This document shows positions 1-13,514 of a stretch of 64,000 nt of DNA, piece after piece (the stretch's first letter is position 1; each line of letters begins with the position of its first letter). This DNA comes from Entonaema liquescens (taxonomy: Eukaryota; Ascomycota; Sordariomycetes; Xylariales; Xylariaceae), in assembly GCA_902805475.1 (NCBI GenBank), contig CADCSX010000025.1, positions 1,240,001-1,304,000 of the forward strand, in the 5' to 3' direction. The notes below the pieces were generated by a model that saw only the letters and a program-made list of their open reading frames with translations, was not told the DNA's origin and searched no databases. A program made the translations under genes and the position numbers.

Positions 1-203
1 TTAATTGCGATAAGGTTGATAAGGTGCCTACTTACGTAGTAGGTCCCTGCGTAGACCCTCCTTTAGATCCTCCTTCAACAACCTTGAGCTTCAATCTCAT
101 CCATATATAAATGAATCCGATGGTATTACCCTTTCATCTTCTTACCTTACATCATTATCGTCATTTCACCGATAGCTCTATCAGGAGCTTTACTACCTAA
201 AAT

Positions 204-1242
204 ATGGCGCCATCTACCACATCTCTACGCTCTATGTTCGCTTATGCAAATAATTTGGTCTCCCAATTTCCACTTAACCTCCCCAACCTTCCGAACCCGC
301 TTACGATTCTTAACCCACAAGCTCCTGTTAACATCGATAACTCCGTCACGCCCTATGATCCTCTTACGGGAACACCGGCTTGTCCCATAAATGGACCTAT
401 AAGCTGCCATAACACATCCGCTACCGACTCTTGCTGCTTTATACATCCCGGCGGACGTCTGCTACTCACGCAGTTCTGGGACGAGAAGGCCCACGTTGGT
501 GGTAGCGAAGAGGACTGGACCTTACATGGACTATGGTTAGCTCATATTCATATCACTCGTTGGATAGATAGCGTGTGTCGCGGCTAGCTAATGACTCCTA
601 TCTTATTGTAGGCCAGATCTCTGCGATGGATCTTACGACCAATTCTGTGGAATGGCGCCCCAGTTTAATAACATCAGCAAAGTGCTAGAGCACTATGACC
701 AAGCGGAACTGCTTGCGGATATGAATCGCTATTGGATTGCCAACTAGTATGTTTTCCAGAATACTATCTACGATGAATCAAGGTACTCCGCAACAATGCT
801 AACTAGATGAAGTGGTACGAATGACCATCTATGGGCTCACGAGTACAATAAGCATGCCACATGCATCAATACGCTCGCACCTAACTGCTATGGCGAAGGC
901 TACACGCCGGGCCTCGAGGTCGTCGATTACTTCGTGCGCGCGTTCAGCTTGTTCAAGATGCTTGACACGTACTGGGCCCTGGCAAACGCTGGAATAGAGC
1001 CCAATTACAAGAAGACGTATCCCTTGTCCCAAATACAGTCTACGCTTGAGACCTTCAGCGGCGGGCGTGTCATCCTCAAGTGCACGGGTAGACACCACAA
1101 TGTTCTTCACGAAGCCTGGTACGTGTACTTCGTAAAGGGCAGCTTGCAGAGCGGCGACTTCGTACCGGCGAAGGACAGCTTCAAGGGCAGTGAGGGCAAC
1201 TGCGCGTCCCACGTGAGGTATCTGCCTAAGCGTCATAAGTGA
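204..1242 (+). CDS. Ribonuclease T2 family protein (3 exons)
   Basis: Endoribonuclease of the RNase T2 family, which cleaves single-stranded RNA through a 2',3'-cyclic intermediate, usually outside the cell or in the vacuole. Exons 204-535, 612-746 and 813-1242 join in frame to 298 residues. The splice at 535/612 completes the first active-site motif WTLHGLWPD (catalytic His about residue 108), followed by LCDGSYDQFCG. The second splice (747-812, with a GCTAAC branch site) restores the second motif WAHEYNKHATC (His164, Glu165, Lys168, His169). The usual Gly of HGTC is Ala here. Several Cys match family disulphide positions. Odd: the N-terminus from the chosen ATG is Pro/Leu/Asn-rich and not an evident signal peptide, so an upstream exon or a non-secreted form is possible. 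Family call is firm; the start is less certain. Confidence 0.88.
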
Positions 1243-4200
1243 AGTGTAAGTCTCACTACATTAATAGTCGTTTGAACAAGTATACAGCATTTCTAGCTCG
1301 GCGTTTGAGGTTTGGTATTGTCACAAGGTGGAGTAAGGAGCAAGGAAACAACGTTGCTGTTCCGCGAGGAATCCTGAACCTAGCTGTGGGGACCTGCGGC
1401 TATACATTTCTAGTAAGCTCTTTATCCCAAATGTCTCGTCTAAAGTTTTGGCAGATATACGGATTTGGCTGAGTGATTAGGAGTACCATATGGAAGTTGG
1501 TCCGGTATTATTGGTCCTTATCCATAGCTGTAGTTCATACGGTGTACAACAAGCATCTACGCTTCATTTTGGTTATATTCAATAGAGACTCTCGTCGAGA
1601 AAGATCTCAGTGCGGACTTTACATGATTCCTACTCCGATCTTCAAGCAAATGAGACATGTCATCTGAGCACAGTCATACTCTATCTCGCCGAAAGTTGTG
1701 GGGCTTCTCAGGTCAAGGCGTAGTTTAAAGTTTATATCAGAGAAAATAGGTTGGCGAGTCCCAGAAGATGGACAAGATGGTTATTCTAGTAAACCTAAGC
1801 CTTAACCCGGGTAGTGATACTATTAACTAGGAGGGAAGCTTTGAAATCTTGACTTTGATATTTAAACTTAAACTCAAGTCCCGACGGAACACTAGGTACC
1901 TAGGTAGTTAAAAGGGCACTGGCAGCTGGATAAGGCTAATACAACGGAGAATATTCACTATTTGGAATATATGTGAAAGCTTGCTAAATCCGAGCCTTCG
2001 TCTTAACCGCATATACTTAGTTAAATGTTATCTCAAGGAGACTATTGTGAGACTACTTACTTTCAGTACCTCTACAGGCAAGATACTGCATGTGAGATAT
2101 AGAGGTCTGAACAACTAGGTATACTTGTATCATTTACACAGCGATAGTTTACGTTAGTGGTTACTATAGAATCCGTCTCCTCATCCGGAACCTCATCCGA
2201 AGTCTATAGGTGATCTTATTGGCACCAACTATAACATCCGGCAGCCCATAAGTAAGGTTTAGAGGAAGATGTATGCAAAACCTTCCGAGTCATTAGCATA
2301 ACTCATGTAATAGGCCTCCCTACTCATGACTTTCAGAATACTGTGGATACCTAGTCGGAGCATGAAGCATATTTGTAGACCCATTCTTTCGTAAAATGCT
2401 CTTGATATAGTTGGATACCGAGGTTAACTTAGGAGTCTGCTAGCTGCTTGCTAGGGGGAAAGCATATGATAGTGGTATACGTGCGATGCTTGTTCTAGAG
2501 CTTTGGGTGGTTGCTGCTTAGTTGATCGTTTGGAATACACAATAAGGTCTATAGGTAGGTAGATAATAGATTCTACAAGGTATAAATTAATATCTCTATC
2601 GATGCAACGTAGTGTCATGGACAATATCGAATTCATTTTATGTTAGGCTTCACGCATTGCGCGGCTATTTATATCGTTAATGCTAGGAAGATCACTATGA
2701 TAGTATTGCTATATCTGAAGGGAAACCGTTATATGGATGCTATCTCAAGGACTTGATTTCATAGAAAATTTTCTTTCACGCCATAACGAATTGGTTTAAA
2801 AGTCGACATATCTACGTCATCTTAAGTTGCGGCTTAATCCCCGCATCGACAAGGACGTTGAAGAAAGCTTCGTGCGTAACCTACCTGCTTGAGCGGAGTC
2901 GAACATCGCGGAGATGGGGGAGCATTCAGATATGCAAGCCACACCCGTTGCTCGCAACCTGGAGCCCCCTCGTCGTACCTAGGCTATTTAGCCAGATGGG
3001 TCCATAGGAATGCTATGGAGCAGCCACCTGCCTATCCGAGTAAGGATAGGTCTGCTGGGCCGCTCGTTTTGAGGCTCTCGCGGACTCTAAGAAGGGTATT
3101 TATATTGCGGATGTATCGTAGTCATGGCTCGAAGAGGCATGTGAAAAACCCGAAGGAGCTGGGTGAGGGGGGAAACATCGTGCGTCTCTTTGAAAACGAT
3201 CAGTTCTCAGAAGCTTTATGTGACGAGACGGCATTGACATCCACATGGATTGAAACGCTGTTCGCTGCGACGTGATGGAGATGACTCCTTTTATCAGTAT
3301 ATATCAATTCCATGAATTGATGCGTCATGGAACCTGGGATCAGACCATTTCGCATGTAAGAAGAGATAGAGTTGTTAATGATGCTTGTAAGCCAAGTATT
3401 GATGACTGGTATCTTACGAGACTCATCAATATACTTGGATGGAAAGGAGGGGTTATCGAATAGGCGGTGAGGAGCACATCTACATACAACATTAGCATGG
3501 GCATCGTGATGACCGGGAAAATGGGCTTCCATAAGGGGAACTAGCACGAAAAATTCAGGATAATGAAGTAAGTAGTATACCTCAGTTAAGCCTAGTTGTT
3601 GAAACTCTCATGGAAGAATGACTACTGCACTTCGTACTTGTATTGGAACCGAAGCGCCATGCATATCTACCATGTAGCAAAGCGGGAAGACATCATTTTC
3701 GGTAGCGCACCGCTCAAATGCCGACAGAAGCCACCAAATTGATATTGGCATCTTTCCTGCTAACCCCTTTATGAATTGGTGGTGTGGGGGCACGATGTTT
3801 TACTGATCGACTGTTTGCTGGTGAAACATCTGGTAGAGAAGCTGTTATTAGATTGGTTGGCTGCATTCCGTCATCACCGTTCCCTATTTGATCGACCAGT
3901 CACAAAGCCTTTCAGGTAAGAAATCGCGTGCTTTTTGCGACAACACAGCAACGATAACTGACAAAAACCAACAGAAACAACACGGAATATGTAGGTCTAG
4001 GTTGGGAGAATATCTGCGTGGCTAAGTATCACATATGTGTTTGTTAGTTAGTTAGTGCAAAGTAAATTCGTTCAAGTCTAGAAAAATTAGTTCTATACTT
4101 CATATTTCGGCGTTTATATGAATGAGCCGATGTACCACAGTTTTCATACTATGTACTAGTGGAATATGAAATGAATATTACGGCTCAAGTTAAGAACAAA

Positions 4201-7100
4201 AGGAGGTTAGTGTTTTCTCTTCATAGGGAACGATCGACAGCGCGAGCTTAACTTTGCTATTCACTCACTGGCTGTAGAGGCTGCAGAAACGCTGCATGAC
4301 TTTTGCTGACTCCGCCCTACTCTACACACAGTGCCGTTGCTCGCCCTGGAATTGGCTGCTGGATTCTAGCCTTAGCCAGTGACGGGTCGGTATTTCGCGT
4401 TACCTGCAGTTACCTGGAATAAGAGGATGAATATATGTATTGTGCCCAGTCAAAATCAACCTTGTTAAGTTGCATCGATGATCGTCAAGGCATTAGAGGG
4501 CAACCCCGCGTTAAACTTCTGCGATGCTATCATGATATGTATCATATATTGAATGTCCTGAGCTGTTAGAATAAACAACATCGTAATAACCCCGTCTTCG
4601 ATGGGAATAATGTCATGTAGTAAAGAAGACTACAACACGGCCCACCTAATCTTGCAAAACCCTATAGAAATATCAGTAGGATGTGTAGTTTTTGGCAGAC
4701 GAGTTCATGGACATTTGAGCAAGATTATATCTAAGTAGCTTTTAAAGTTGCTGAGCGCTCGTGGGCTTCATGGTGTGCGATCATGAGCGTTACAACAATG
4801 GAACCCTGCTCATCAAACGTGCATACGATGAAGCGTGCTGTACGGGTCACACTCCTATGTGCTGGTGGATCGTATTAAAGTGTGCTATACTGTACGGATG
4901 GTTTATGGTTTAGTCCATTAGACAGTCGGAGTTCTAGACGTCGATAATGGCGGCACCCGTAAATATTTTCGCGCAAATGTCTCCATATTGTGGGGTTCGT
5001 TCAAGATTTTGGGATCTCGTGAGAGAGGGGCAAATGAAGAAAAAAAAAGTGAATCTACATACTGACACATCGAACTAGTCGGTTGAAGTTATCGGTGGCT
5101 AGGACGGCTAGGTATATCAATGCTTTCCTGGGATCGATTATCGAGTCAGCGAAAAGAATCGTTGGCCGGTAATCCGCCACCCCGGGGTTGATGCCGATTC
5201 TTACAGCCCCCCATCCTTATTAATGACGGTTAGCTGGTCTCGCCAGGCTTTTGCATTGGTTATAATTGACAATCAAAACCGAAAGATTCCTAACAGCAGA
5301 CTGGTAAGTAGGCAGTTATGAGGTATTATAATGGCAATGACGCGTCTCTAGGCCCCCACGGTTCTTAGAGGTAAGGGAATAACAAGTTGATGCCTAGAGA
5401 CAACGCGAAATAAGTCCGTTTATAGTTTATAAGATACGTGATGAGGTATGTAATCCATAGAAGTCTGGGTCTCTTTCGTGCCAGATCGTGCGCTTGATGT
5501 CTTTGCCAAGCAACTTAGGGAAAGGTTGCCAAGCTCTCAAGAGATCTTCAAACCGAGGGATTCCCAATTCCTAAGGATCAGTGGTTGACTTGCTACTATC
5601 TTTATCGACAACCCTAAACACCTGAGGTAAGCAACATTGACGCGTAAAGCCGTCTGCATCAGAGGATGTCAGCATTACAGCAACTGACTGATCCATAGCG
5701 TGGATGCGTGTATGCGTGTATGCGTGTATGCACGACACTTAGCTACACTAGTATCTAGCGCAGTTGATAACTGGATGACTTATACATAAGTTCGTTTGAG
5801 GTTTAACGAGGAAATCTGAAGGGTGACATAAACCATGAACCGAATGAGCAGAATTCCACCGGCGTAGCTTTGAACTGCTGTGTAAGGTCTAGTGTAAGCC
5901 AGTTAGCTGGCTCGGTATTAGACTATGTTAAGTACCTGTATGTGTTAATACCTCTTTAGATACAATTATATAAAAGTTGTCAAAGCGTTCGGTATTACCC
6001 TGGTTTGTCCTGAGTTGCCCGAGTTAACTTATTATATAAATCGAATATTTTGTTAGAGATTTCAATAGGCTTCTAGTTATTGGAAATGAAATTTCGTGGG
6101 TCTTATGAACTAAGTTGGTAAGGAGGTGACCCTGAAGCGCCGGATGGCCCGAAATAGAATATCGGGGTTACAATTCTGTTGTACTTTCCCATACCTACAT
6201 ACCCAGGTATCGCCCCCGAATTGAGATACCTTGGAAAGGCAGGGAGAAAGCTCTATGCTTCAATGTTTTAACGTATTGTTTAGCGTACTGTACCTACCCG
6301 ACCTGCCCTGCTTTGCCTACCTTGCCTGCCTTCAGCAAGACCAGGCACCCGGGCAAGCAAAGTGGGTAAGGCAGGTACAATTCTTTACGTACTGATAGAT
6401 ACGGTTAGGTAGTACTGTACCAGTATACTGTACTGCGCCTTTCCGGCTATTGTATTGTACTGTACTTGGATCATGGTCTTATTTTTATTCGCAGAAAGAG
6501 TATGTGGAACCCCTGCTCTTGTACTTAGGGTACTTTACAAGGAACCCACTTAGTCGATCGCAGGTTCTAGTAGTACAATAGGTACATTAGATCCATAGAT
6601 GCTTTCGTTCACACTGCACCGTCGTATTGCGTTTTGTTCCTTTTCTCCCACCAAGCATTTCCCGTCTTGACTAAATCCAATCCCACGATTTCCCACATCT
6701 CACACCCAACCCTACATTTTCGGTAGTCTACCCGTGTCGAGTTGCGAAACAATATACTTTTTTTCTTTTTTTTTTTTTAAAGATTCCCACTCGAATTCAA
6801 TCCAGTTAGAATTCATTTTAACTTTGGCAGTTGGAATAAACCATCGCGCATGACGGCGCCAGCGTCTTAACCTTTATTATTCCTTTTTTTTTTTTTTTCT
6901 TTTTGCCTCCCGGAATAACTTCCTATGACTACTGCTCCGGAACGGTCTGTAACGTTTAACCTCACCTCCTCCTTATCCTCCGATCGAATTTATTCGCTTC
7001 AAACTACGGGGGAAAGAGAAATAGGTGTTGTCGTCGTCGCCCTCGGTTGACTGGCTGGCTCGGAACAAGCTTCTGGGTCCGGTCAGCAGTACGCGAGCGT
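1243..7100. other. Long gene-free region
   Basis: About 5.9 kb without a convincing gene. Reading frames are short and none has recognisable motifs; the longest plus-strand frame (2889-3275) is compositionally odd. Base composition is ordinary, unlike the AT-rich block at the right end, so this is not strongly RIP-mutated. It contains a short GCGTGTAT-type tandem repeat near 5703-5732, an imperfect inverted repeat at 6289-6378, and long T tracts near 6761-6778 and 6884-6899 just before the acrB-like gene, which fit a pyrimidine-rich fungal promoter. Confidence 0.6.
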
Positions 7101-9972
7101 ATGCCTCGCGCTTCAGCATCGGTAAAGCGACAGCACGGTGCTTCGATCCATCGGGATACCAGACAGCACGAGAATGGGTTGGTAGGCCCTGGGAAGCGTG
7201 TTTCCAAGCAGAAGAGCCTGGGTCATTTGAATGGGATCGCGAAGCAGCCTGACGACGATGCGGCTATACCCCTGTCCCGCCAACACCACCCCCTGTGCGA
7301 ACGGCTACTCCAAGCAACCACTCGAAATGCCCGTAGAAAACAGGACTACCGAGTCGCTCCGAAGAGGCTCGGTCGGTGGTTATTCTGAGTCTTCCTCTTC
7401 CGAGTCGTACAATTCTCAAGTCGGAAATATGGAGGAGACCCACCGCCGAATCGATGTTAACGCCACCAAGAATTCCAACGTTCACCGTGATCCCGGCCCG
7501 TTTGGTGTCGACTTCGCTTTGACTGTACTTCGGTCGTGCCCCTTGCAAGACACTATCGCTATCCTCATCATCTTGATGCAAATCCCTCCGTTGGCTTTGT
7601 CTTGCATCTACGTGCTTTTCACCCTGCTTACTTTTGTGACCAGCAACGGCCTAACATTTAGCGATGTATTTGAATGGAATCTAGGTGCTCCTTCCCTAGC
7701 GACTGTCATATGCGTCGATGGGATTGTGCTTCTGATCTGGCTATTTCTATGGGGTCCGATTCAACATGTCATTCTCGACCTGGCGCAGATGGTTATTGCT
7801 CTTGGGTTAGGGGGCGGTTCCAGTTCGAGAGACGGCGGCTCCATGAAAAATACTCTTATCTGCTTAAGCATGATCCTGCTATCCCACGTACTGCGGCATA
7901 CCAAAATGAAATACTCCCCCGTAGGGTATCTCCTTGGTTCAAGTCGATTCATGACCCCTGATATGGATGATCCGCTTGAATCTCTAGAGTCCATACGCGG
8001 TTATGACAAGGTCCAGACAGGATGGTTTGGTTGGGTTAAAAGCATATTGGCAATTCATATTTTGACGCAGGGCCTAGTTAAATACATACGTGATTGGTAT
8101 CTAAGGCGGGAACGACGCGATATTCTGGCTCAGAACGCCGCCGATCCTGAAGCCGGAAAATCTTACACCGCAGAAAACGACGGCGGATTTTCAACTCCGG
8201 ATAGCGATACTGCTTCGCTTCAAAACTCAACAGCATTAACTACAAAAAAGAAAAGAAAACAAAGTGCCCAGATTCGGAATCGACAACCGCTCTGGGCAGC
8301 TCTAGCGAGCACTAAGATAGTCGTCGTGAAAGAATACGAACTTACTCATGCTGCAGCAGAGTCTGCAGGTTCTAATGCCACCGACATCCATAACCTAGGA
8401 AACGCCCCATTTAACACGGAGCCTGAGCAGATCTGGATCACATACGTTGGTTGCGACGAAGTGTGCTTTAGCACCAGCCACTTCTTCAGTACACCTATGT
8501 CTGAGGTTGCACAAGATGGGTCGAAGATGGATGTCCCTAAACCCTTCTACGTGAGAGTGAACAACGCGGTTTGGCAGCCTACTCGGATGGTGCCAGTGCA
8601 GGATTCTGAGGCGGATGTTGGCCAGGGAACTCGGTGGAGCGGGGACATTTACGGGCTTACTCCGATGTCGAATTACGAGTGCGAATTTGTCAGCACAACG
8701 ACGCACGAGATTTTATTCTCAACCAGTGTCAGGACCACTCAGGCTCAGTCGACGGATGTGGATTCTAGCGGCTCGAAGCCCGCCAGTCAGCGGTCTCTTC
8801 GACCTGATTCGCCCATTACAACCCTCAAGACCTCGATCGCTGCAGCCGAAAGCAAACTCGCGGAGGAAAAGGCCCGACAAAAGGCTTTGCGCAAGGAGTT
8901 CCATCGGAAAGCGAATGCTATGAAGAAAGATAATGAAAAGCTCTCTGCGGCAGTCCAGTCAGCTGGCACGGGTGACGATAAGCTGCGCCAGAAAATTCAG
9001 CAGAATACTACCCAACACAAGCAGGCCGAACAAGCAGTCATTACCCTCGAGGCGGAATTAAAAGAGCTTGCGTCCATTCCTGAGTCTTTGAAGTCAGCTT
9101 GGAAGGCCAAGCAGTCTGCATGGACCAATGAGAAAGCAAAATACGATGGTGCAGTAGCTGCATTTAAGAGCTTCAAGGCATCCGTGGACCGTGGGATTAA
9201 GTCCCTTCAGGAGGAGAAGACTGGCCTGCAGGCTAAGCGTAACAAGATCAGCAACCGCATTGCCAAGGTCGATGGTGAGCATGCACGTATCGCCGATGCC
9301 AATGCTCGCGGCCTTGACGAAGCAGAGCGGCGGAGGCAGGCTCGTGAAACGTACGAGAACGACATTGCCAAAGTAGAGCAGGATCTCAATGCCAAGATCA
9401 ACGAAATCGAAGCTGCCATATACAATAAGGAACGAGAAAACGAGGTACTAAAAACGCAGTTAGACTCGTTTCATACGCAGCACGCAGCTTATTCTTATGC
9501 GAACTCGTACGATTTCCCTGATGCTTCTGCTCCATTTTCGTCCCCGGGTTCAGCACCGCAAGTCCAAGGAACTGCGACTAGCACGGGTCCGTATGATGCT
9601 ACGGCTGCCTGGAACAATAGCTTGTATACGTCGTCCCTTTGGGGTCCATCCCCCCTTGCTCCTGGATTCGTGTCGCAGGGAACCGCCGCACTGAATGTGC
9701 AACTACCCGTGGCCAAGGCGCGAGGGCGCTCCTCATCGATGCTCAGCGATGTGTCTGGTTTCACGCAAAGCAGCACAGCCGAGAACGAAGGGCATAGCAC
9801 AGTCCGAGGGAGTATCGGGAATCCCGGTGTGTCCCCAGGTCTTGAGTATCCTACGCCCATTGGGCCTCGAAGCAATATTAACGGGGAGCTAATGAGCGAC
9901 GGCACGGGTAGCCCCAGCAGCGGTAGCATCGGAACTAGTAGTGTCGGGGATCCGATGAGCCCTAGGCCTTGA
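7101..9972 (+). CDS. acrB: AcrB-like ubiquitination-network membrane protein
   Basis: Resembles Aspergillus AcrB (acriflavine resistance B), a conserved fungal membrane protein linked genetically to the ubiquitin/creB network. The main frame (7231-9972) has hydrophobic segments at about nt 7555-7650, 7690-7755, 7760-7815, 7850-7890 and 8030-8090, a central fibronectin-like region, a long charged coiled coil (about nt 8815-9470) and a Ser/Gly/Pro-rich tail. The N-terminus that I recall as typical of the family (MPRASAS, then NGLVGPGKRVSKQKS) lies in a different frame starting at 7101, so the 5' end is split between frames across about 7235-7335. This may be a missed intron or one or two sequence indels; if neither, translation starts at the in-frame ATG at 7231. 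Family identity is good; the 5' structure is unresolved. Confidence 0.75.
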
Positions 9973-10719
9973 CAGGATGGTCGTACGAGTGCCTTAGTCG
10001 TGCTCTCAGCGCAATTTGGGGCTATCTTCGAAATTCTGCAGCGATAGGCTTTCTGCCTCATCCATTCAGGCTGAGTAGATTGGATTAGGCAATGATAGGC
10101 GTTTTTCTTTCACTTTGCAACCCACTTTGACTACGAATCTTGATTATGTGACATGATTATTTTCATTTTATGAATATTAAGGTAAGATGCTCTGTAGATG
10201 TTTTACGAGCGCGCATATAGTGTGTAAACCTTGAGGCATTCTATTCCATTCCAAAGTGTTTTTAGACTATAATATCTTCATTTTGTGCTTACTTACCTAT
10301 CTTGAAGGAATAAAAGGGTTTAGTTGAAGGTGGGCAGAAAAGGGGTTAACACGGGCGGGATTCAGTCACGTTGACCATTGCTACGTTGTCTAATATGTGG
10401 CGCACGGCAAGTTAAGTGCTCAAGTGGTTGCTTTCAGCCCTAGCTAAGCCTCGTTGTCAACCGGATTTAGGGATTCAAAAATCCTAACACCGTCTCTTCT
10501 CTCTCCATCTCATCTTGAACTTCGCAGTTATTGCGACCTCCCTGCTTTATACTCCGTTCATAGCCCAGGCAAATTACTTTTGGTACGCTATTTCTGAAAC
10601 CCGTTAACGGGAATCGTTTTTTTTTTGTCTATTCCGGAAGGCCAACATCTCCACCATATCCGATCGGGATTTTGTATCTCTAATAGCCACTGACGTTACA
10701 CCTTGGCATACATGCCCAG
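9973..10719. other. Intergenic region, regulator promoter
   Basis: No gene seen. It holds the 3' flank of the acrB-like gene and the upstream region of the Zn2Cys6 regulator, with a T9-10 tract near 10618-10627 and CT-rich stretches around 10490-10550 of the kind common in fungal promoters. Confidence 0.5.
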
Positions 10720-13171
10720 ATGGACCTCGACTCAACTGGTTCGAGACAAGCTATAGCTCTAGCATCCGGTCATCGCAAATCAGTTCCTTATGGCCAAGCT
10801 TGCACCAATTGTTCCAAAGCTAAGTGCAAATGTATTAGCCGTGGCGGCCCAGGTTCAACTTGCGAGAGATGTCAACGGCTAGGTAAAGAATGTGTACCGT
10901 CTGTCAGCATCCGGAAACGTGCAGCAAGACGACCCGCTTCGGAGAGAGCTGCTCACCTCGAAGAGAAACTTGACGATTTGGTTTCTATACTCCGGGCCCA
11001 AGCCGCTGTCAACCCCCCGGCAGTAGGTACTTATAGGTCTGCTTCCAACGGCGAACTCCCTAGCGCTAGTGCTAGCGCCAGCGTCGATGCCAATGCCAAT
11101 GCCGGTCCCCTGGAGATGGACCCATCTATAGGGGTTGTGCCAAGTGGTAACGATTTGGCTGCTGCTACTACAAGTCATGCGTTACCACTACCATCACCTG
11201 TTGTTGATACTTCTTATTGCGACAGATACGCATCTGCAACCTCATACCCCACTCCTCCTTCTGTTGCCTCATCTCATGATGGAGGTCTTTCACCTGCTGA
11301 GGCTGAAGATACCCTACGGATATTTCGAGACCAATTTCTTCATTTCTTCCCGTTTGCTTATATACCTCCAGACACTACGTTAGTATTGCTATCCCTACTT
11401 TCTACGTCTCGTATTATCTAGATTATTATTCATGGTTTACAACTATGGTTATTTGTTTACGTACTTGTTCAATAAAACTAACCTCAACGTTTCAGGGCTG
11501 CTCAGTTGCAGCGGGCCAAGCCTTTCCTATGGCTGAACATAATGACTATTTGCTGTAAATCGCAGCCGCGAAAAGTAGCTCTTAGTCAAAGGATCAGAGA
11601 GTACTTAGCACAGAAGATGCTGGTAGACCTAGATCGAAATATGGACTTGCTACTTGGTCTTCTTGCTTATTTAGGTTGGTATGTATCCCATCCTCTCTTC
11701 CTGAGTACTATCCCAAAGACTGAGTACCCTCCTACGTATTATACAACCTTCAGCTATCAGAACCTATCTAACATCTCTTCCAGGGGGATGCACCATTTCA
11801 GCGGAAAACCATATATCGTTGCATATATGAACCTTGCTATCACCGTTGTGACGGATCTACGTCTCGACAAGCCAGCCCAGGATAACTTTTATAGAGATCT
11901 TCATTGCTTCAAACCTTCTTACCCTTACCCGAAGATACCTATATCTACCACTCGCACAAACGAAGAGAGAAGGGCTACTTTGGCGTGTTTTATTCTTTGC
12001 TCTAGGTATGTACGCCCACATACCCGATGCATAACGGGCGCAGTGTTAGCCGGGGTGTAAGCTAAACTCTTGATTTGCCTAGTATTTCAAATTTCTTGAG
12101 AACTCAAACAATGCGGTGGACCGCTCATATGGAAGATTCTCTCAAGAAACTCGCCGCAAACCCGGAATGGGTAGGTGACGAGGCCCTCATAGCGATGGTT
12201 AGAACGTATAGAATACAGGAAGATGTTGCGCAAATCACTTGGCGGACTGCGGAGCCTGCTGGGAATTCGACAGCAATAAGGGCACCTCCCGCCATCTACG
12301 TCAAAGCCTTGCGTGCCAATCTGGACGCTATTAGGAACGACCTTCCACCTTCGCTCTTAGACAACAGTAAGTCACCTCCTTCGCTACTTTAACATTGCAC
12401 CCTCCCACATTCGTCGTTTCTAGTGTTTGAATTTTCGAGACTGCGTTTGCAACCTCAGTTATTCAAGTTGATTGAAAATTTCACGGACTGACAACATAAA
12501 TAGAAGTCGTCAATTCACACCTATACGCGGCAGAGCTATCTATAGCGGATATGTCTCTCTGGAACGTGAATGCGTGGCTTTCAACGCATCCGCATAGGCC
12601 AACGGGTGTAAGTAGCAGCGGAAGCGGAGGCATCGACCTTGGTAAGATGGACGCATACTATGCCAGTCTGCAGGCGAGCAAGGCTGCCCTCGAAAACTTC
12701 CTGGGATTTGAATTATCGGAATACCCCGCCATATCTTTCTCCATCACACTCCATTTTGGCAGGGCGGCGCAAACACTTTACCGGCTTATGGTAGTAGACG
12801 ACCCAGAGTGGGATCGTAGTATTGTCAAAAATAGCATCGACATGATGGCGGCCCTGGAGCAAGCTGCAAACAATTTTACGCAGGTATCTAACGTATGTGG
12901 ATTGGAGAATAGCGACGATCCAGATAAGATGGACTACTATAGCCGAGCTGGTATTGCCCTCCGAAGCACTATTCCTGCTTGGAGCTCGACGCTTGAACAA
13001 GTCAGCCTCGGAGTGAGCGTAGGCTCGGCGGTTCCGGAAGGGACAGGAGTTAACGCTGCTGCTGCTACGTCGTATCAAGTACAGGCGCAAGTCCTCCCGG
13101 AGTTGACATCGTTGGAGTGGCTAGATGACCCGTGGTTGTCGGATATGTTGCGGTCCTGGGAAGGGAACTGA
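10720..13171 (+). CDS. Zn2Cys6 fungal transcription factor (5 exons)
   Basis: Nuclear DNA-binding regulator. Exons 10720-11378, 11496-11678, 11784-12005, 12083-12366 and 12504-13171 join in frame to 671 residues. The binuclear zinc cluster is complete: Cys28, Cys31, Cys38, Cys48, Cys51 and Cys58 with C-x2-C-x6-C-x9-C-x2-C-x6-C spacing, followed by a basic RKRAARR linker and a short leucine-rich dimerisation helix (AAHLEEKLDDLVSIL). The remainder is the poorly conserved middle homology region typical of this class. Introns are 117, 105, 77 and 137 nt; the second is a multiple of three without stops, so retention would not break the frame. It lies upstream of, and on the same strand as, an MFS exporter, which may be a target, but that is only inference from position. 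Confidence 0.88.
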
Positions 13172-13487
13172 ATCACGTCGCGTCTTTTGCGTTCATATCT
13201 GTACTGTTATTATGCAGTCGCCAGCCATATCGTTGCTTCAGCATAAAATACCCTAGTTTGGCGTCTGGTTCGGATTTCTGGAATGGCGGAGAAGATAGAG
13301 TTTAATACTACACTCATGAGATCTTGAATATTTACCTAAGTTTGGATATTTAGGTTGATCCTATTCAATCACGAAACGTCTGTGGGTTTAGGGGTTTTGA
13401 TGGCAGGGCTAGGGATCAAACTGGCGGTTGTACGTTTACGGGAATCCCAAATCCGAGGAGGAAATAAGAATATGAAATGACGGAATA

Positions 13488-13514
13488 GATATATATATAT
13501 ATATATATATATAA
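13488..13514. repeat. (AT)n microsatellite
   Basis: Uninterrupted TA dinucleotide run of about 13 units in an intergenic region. Confidence 0.9.

Noticed and set aside
2880..2910. Possible tRNA T-arm (GTTCGACTCC on the minus strand)
   Set aside because: The flanking bases do not form the T-stem and no cloverleaf could be drawn.
2889..3463. Two consecutive plus-strand frames (128 and 63 codons)
   Set aside because: No motifs, no plausible intron linking them, and overlapping minus-strand frames are equally open.
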